A stretch of DNA of 64,000 nucleotides, taken from Micromonospora sicca (lineage in GTDB: Bacteria > Actinomycetota > Actinomycetes > Mycobacteriales > Micromonosporaceae). The notes under the pieces were generated by a model. That model did no database searches. It was given only the letters and a program-made list of their open reading frames with translations, and was not told where the DNA came from. Both the position numbers and the translations under genes were made by a program. Shown here piece by piece: positions 62,177 to 64,000 of this stretch (position 1 is its first letter; the number at the start of each line of letters is the position of its first letter). Location: contig NZ_QGKS01000223.1 in NCBI RefSeq assembly GCF_003172935.1, positions 1 through 64,000 on the forward strand. The letters are read 5' to 3'.

Positions 62177-62192
62177 CTGAAACAAGTTTCAG
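62177..62192. promoter_or_regulatory. Palindrome upstream of the alpha-glucuronidase gene
   Basis: CTGAAAC-AA-GTTTCAG has perfect 7-bp arms with a two-base spacer, 119 bases before the GH67 ATG. A degenerate second copy (CGCAAAC-G-GTTTCAG, 62242-62256) lies closer. The half-site resembles the rhamnose palindrome, but the spacing differs, so a different LacI-type regulator may bind. Confidence 0.45.
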
Positions 62193-62311
62193 CTACGAAA
62201 CACATTGACCCTCTGCCACGCGTCTGATGTGGTCTGAACATCGCAAACGGTTTCAGACTGCTTGCAGTAGCTCTTCCTCTCCCCTGCCAGCACCTGCTGA
62301 AGGAGGGCCGC

Positions 62312-64000
62312 ATGCCGGGCATATCGCGTCGGGCGCTGTTGAAGGCCGGCGGCGGAGGCGTCCTCAGCGCCTACCTGTTGGCCGCGGAGGCGCAGACGAG
62401 ACCCGCCTACGCCAGCCCCGTCGAGGACCAGTTGCCACTCGAGGACGGCTATCGGTTATGGCTGCGGTATCAGCCCGTCGCTCATCGTGAACGCCGACTC
62501 GAGTACGAGCGGGCGTTCACTCAGATCGTCCGCCAGGGCGAAACACCGGTGCTGCGGGCTGCGGAATCGGAGCTGGTTCGCGGCCTGGCGGGGCTGCTGG
62601 CCCGGAGCGTCCCGGCAACATCCGCACCAACCCGGCCGGGGACCGTCGTGCTGGGTACGCCGGAGAGCTCGCCGCTGATCCGGTCCGCGATACCCGCCGA
62701 TGAGCTGGCCGAGCTGGGCCCTGAGGGATATGTGCTGCGGCGGATCGGCCTGGGCGGCGAGGATGTCACCGTCGTGGCCAGCGCCGGCGAGCGTGGCGTT
62801 CTGTACGGAGCCTTCCATCTCTTGCGGCTGCTCCAGACCGAGCAGCCGATCGGCCGGCTGGACGTGCGGGATCGCCCAGCGAGCCCGCTACGCCTGATCA
62901 ACCACTGGGACAACCTGAACCGGTCGGTGGAGCGCGGGTACGCCGGCCGCTCGATCTTCAACTGGGACGGGCTCCCGACGCTGGATCCGCGCTACACCGA
63001 CTACGCGCGAGCGCTCGCCTCGGTCGGGATCAACGGCACGGTCGTCAACAACGTCAACGCGGACGCGCGGTTCCTGGCCTCGAACCGCCTTCCGGGCCTG
63101 GCAGCCCTGGCCGGGCTGCTCCGCGAGTGGGGCATCACCTTCTACCTCTCCGCCAACTACGCGAGCCCCATCATCTTCACGGCGGACGACGCTGACCCGA
63201 TCAGGACCGCCGACCCCGCTGACGCCCGCGTCCAGGCATGGTGGCGGGCCAAGGTGGCCGAGATCTACGACGCGATACCCGACTTCGGCGGGTTCCTGGT
63301 CAAGGCCAACTCCGAAGGTCAGCCCGGCCCGCTGGACTACGGACGCACCCACGCCGAAGGCGCCAACATGCTCGCCGGCCTCGTTGCGCCACACCGCGGC
63401 ATCATCATCTGGCGGTCGTTCGTCCACGAGGGGTTCGGCGACTGGGCCGAGTACCAGCACCGGGTCTTCGCACCGCTGGACGGCGACTTCGCCGACAACG
63501 TCGCGGTCCAGACCAAGAACGGGCCGATCGACTTCCAGGTCCGAGAACCGGTGAATCCGCTGTTCGGTGCGCTACCGAAGACGAACCAGATGATCGAGCT
63601 GCAGATCACCCAGGAGTACACGGGCCACGCCACTCATCTGTGTTACCTGGTTCCGCAGTGGAAGGAGGTCCTCGACTTCGACACCCGCATGCAGGGGCCC
63701 GGCAGCACCGTGGCCCGGATCGTCGACGGCAGCGCGTACGGCCAGACGAACGTCGGCTTCGCCGGGGTGGTGAACTTCGGTGACGACCGGGACTGGACCG
63801 GCTATCAACTGGGGGCCGCCAATACCCACGGCTACGCCCGACTCGCCTGGAACCCGCGGCTCGACGCGAAGGAGATCGCGCGGGAGTGGGTGCGGATGAC
63901 CTTCGGGACGTACCCGCCCCTGGTCGCGGCTCTCACCGACATGCTGCTCGGGTCGTGGCGCACGTACGAGGAATACACGTCGCCGCTCGGCATCGGCTAT
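62312..64000 (+). CDS. GH67 alpha-glucuronidase, 3' end outside the window
   Basis: 563 codons of a GH67 enzyme, open to the window edge (full length is usually near 700). It has a Tat-like start (MPGISRRALLKAGGGG), an N-terminal domain (VASAGERGVLYGAFHLLRLL), and barrel motifs LRLINHWDNLNRSVERGYAG, GFLVKANSEGQPGPLDYGR with the acid Glu (about 335), QTKNGPIDFQVREPVNPLFG with the Asp/Glu pair (about 410) and ITQEYTGHATHL. GH67 removes (4-O-methyl)glucuronic acid from the ends of xylan-derived oligosaccharides. AAGGAGG lies six bases before the ATG. It probably opens another uptake/degradation unit rightward. Confidence 0.93.
   Translation, partial: MPGISRRALLKAGGGGVLSAYLLAAEAQTRPAYASPVEDQLPLEDGYRLWLRYQPVAHRERRLEYERAFTQIVRQGETPVLRAAESELVRGLAGLLARSVPATSAPTRPGTVVLGTPESSPLIRSAIPADELAELGPEGYVLRRIGLGGEDVTVVASAGERGVLYGAFHLLRLLQTEQPIGRLDVRDRPASPLRLINHWDNLNRSVERGYAGRSIFNWDGLPTLDPRYTDYARALASVGINGTVVNNVNADARFLASNRLPGLAALAGLLREWGITFYLSANYASPIIFTADDADPIRTADPADARVQAWWRAKVAEIYDAIPDFGGFLVKANSEGQPGPLDYGRTHAEGANMLAGLVAPHRGIIIWRSFVHEGFGDWAEYQHRVFAPLDGDFADNVAVQTKNGPIDFQVREPVNPLFGALPKTNQMIELQITQEYTGHATHLCYLVPQWKEVLDFDTRMQGPGSTVARIVDGSAYGQTNVGFAGVVNFGDDRDWTGYQLGAANTHGYARLAWNPRLDAKEIAREWVRMTFGTYPPLVAALTDMLLGSWRTYEEYTSPLGIGY

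Noticed and set aside
1..64000. CRISPR arrays, rRNA and tRNA genes, prophage genes
   Set aside because: No regularly spaced repeats, tRNA-like cloverleaf sequences, rRNA motifs or phage structural genes were seen on either strand.

Overview
The window is GC-rich actinobacterial DNA with strong G/C bias at third codon positions, frequent GTG starts, overlapping ATGA/GTGA gene junctions and Tat/Sec-exported multidomain glycosidases. This suits a soil or plant-litter actinomycete such as a member of the Micromonosporaceae or Streptomycetaceae; the genus cannot be fixed from the sequence alone.

Left end (1-6.8 kb), apparently unrelated small units: the tail of a truncated class III aminotransferase, an SRPBCC / ArsR / SRPBCC operon with two copies of a 19-bp palindrome in its promoter, a P1B-4 type metal-exporting ATPase divergent from an ArsR/SmtB sensor, and a secreted LVIVD-repeat protein followed by a strong hairpin terminator.

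Core (6.8-62.1 kb): a very large L-rhamnose / rhamnoside utilisation locus, almost all on the minus strand. Read in the direction of transcription it holds: a CUT2-type rhamnose ABC transporter (ATPase, two permeases, binding lipoprotein) divergent from a LacI-type repressor; two GH99-like + GH43-like pairs, one with an NPCBM protein between; rhaI, rhaEW (aldolase + lactaldehyde dehydrogenase fusion), an overlapping 37-residue ORF, a fucose/arabinose isomerase-like gene and a solo LuxR helix-turn-helix protein; a third GH43-like gene carrying a frameshift; five GH78 and two GH106-like alpha-L-rhamnosidases; and finally rhaB joined to lutABC. The logic is complete: outside the cell rhamnose is trimmed from a polysaccharide, the ABC system imports it, RhaI-RhaB-RhaEW convert it to dihydroxyacetone phosphate and L-lactate, and LutABC oxidises the lactate to pyruvate. 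Four 12-bp palindromes of consensus TGARWCGTTTCA (one degenerate) stand before the transport operon, the binding-protein gene, the third GH43-like gene and the rhamnosidase operon. They outline a regulon, probably of the LacI-type protein.

An IS200/IS605 element (tnpA-tnpB plus predicted omega RNA) lies at the 5' end of one GH106-like gene. Removing it in silico restores an in-frame start with a ribosome binding site, so the insertion appears to have cut off the native start. Its tnpA has lost the HUH motif while tnpB looks intact.

Right end (62.3-64 kb): the start of a GH67 alpha-glucuronidase gene that runs off the window, with its own palindromic sites upstream.
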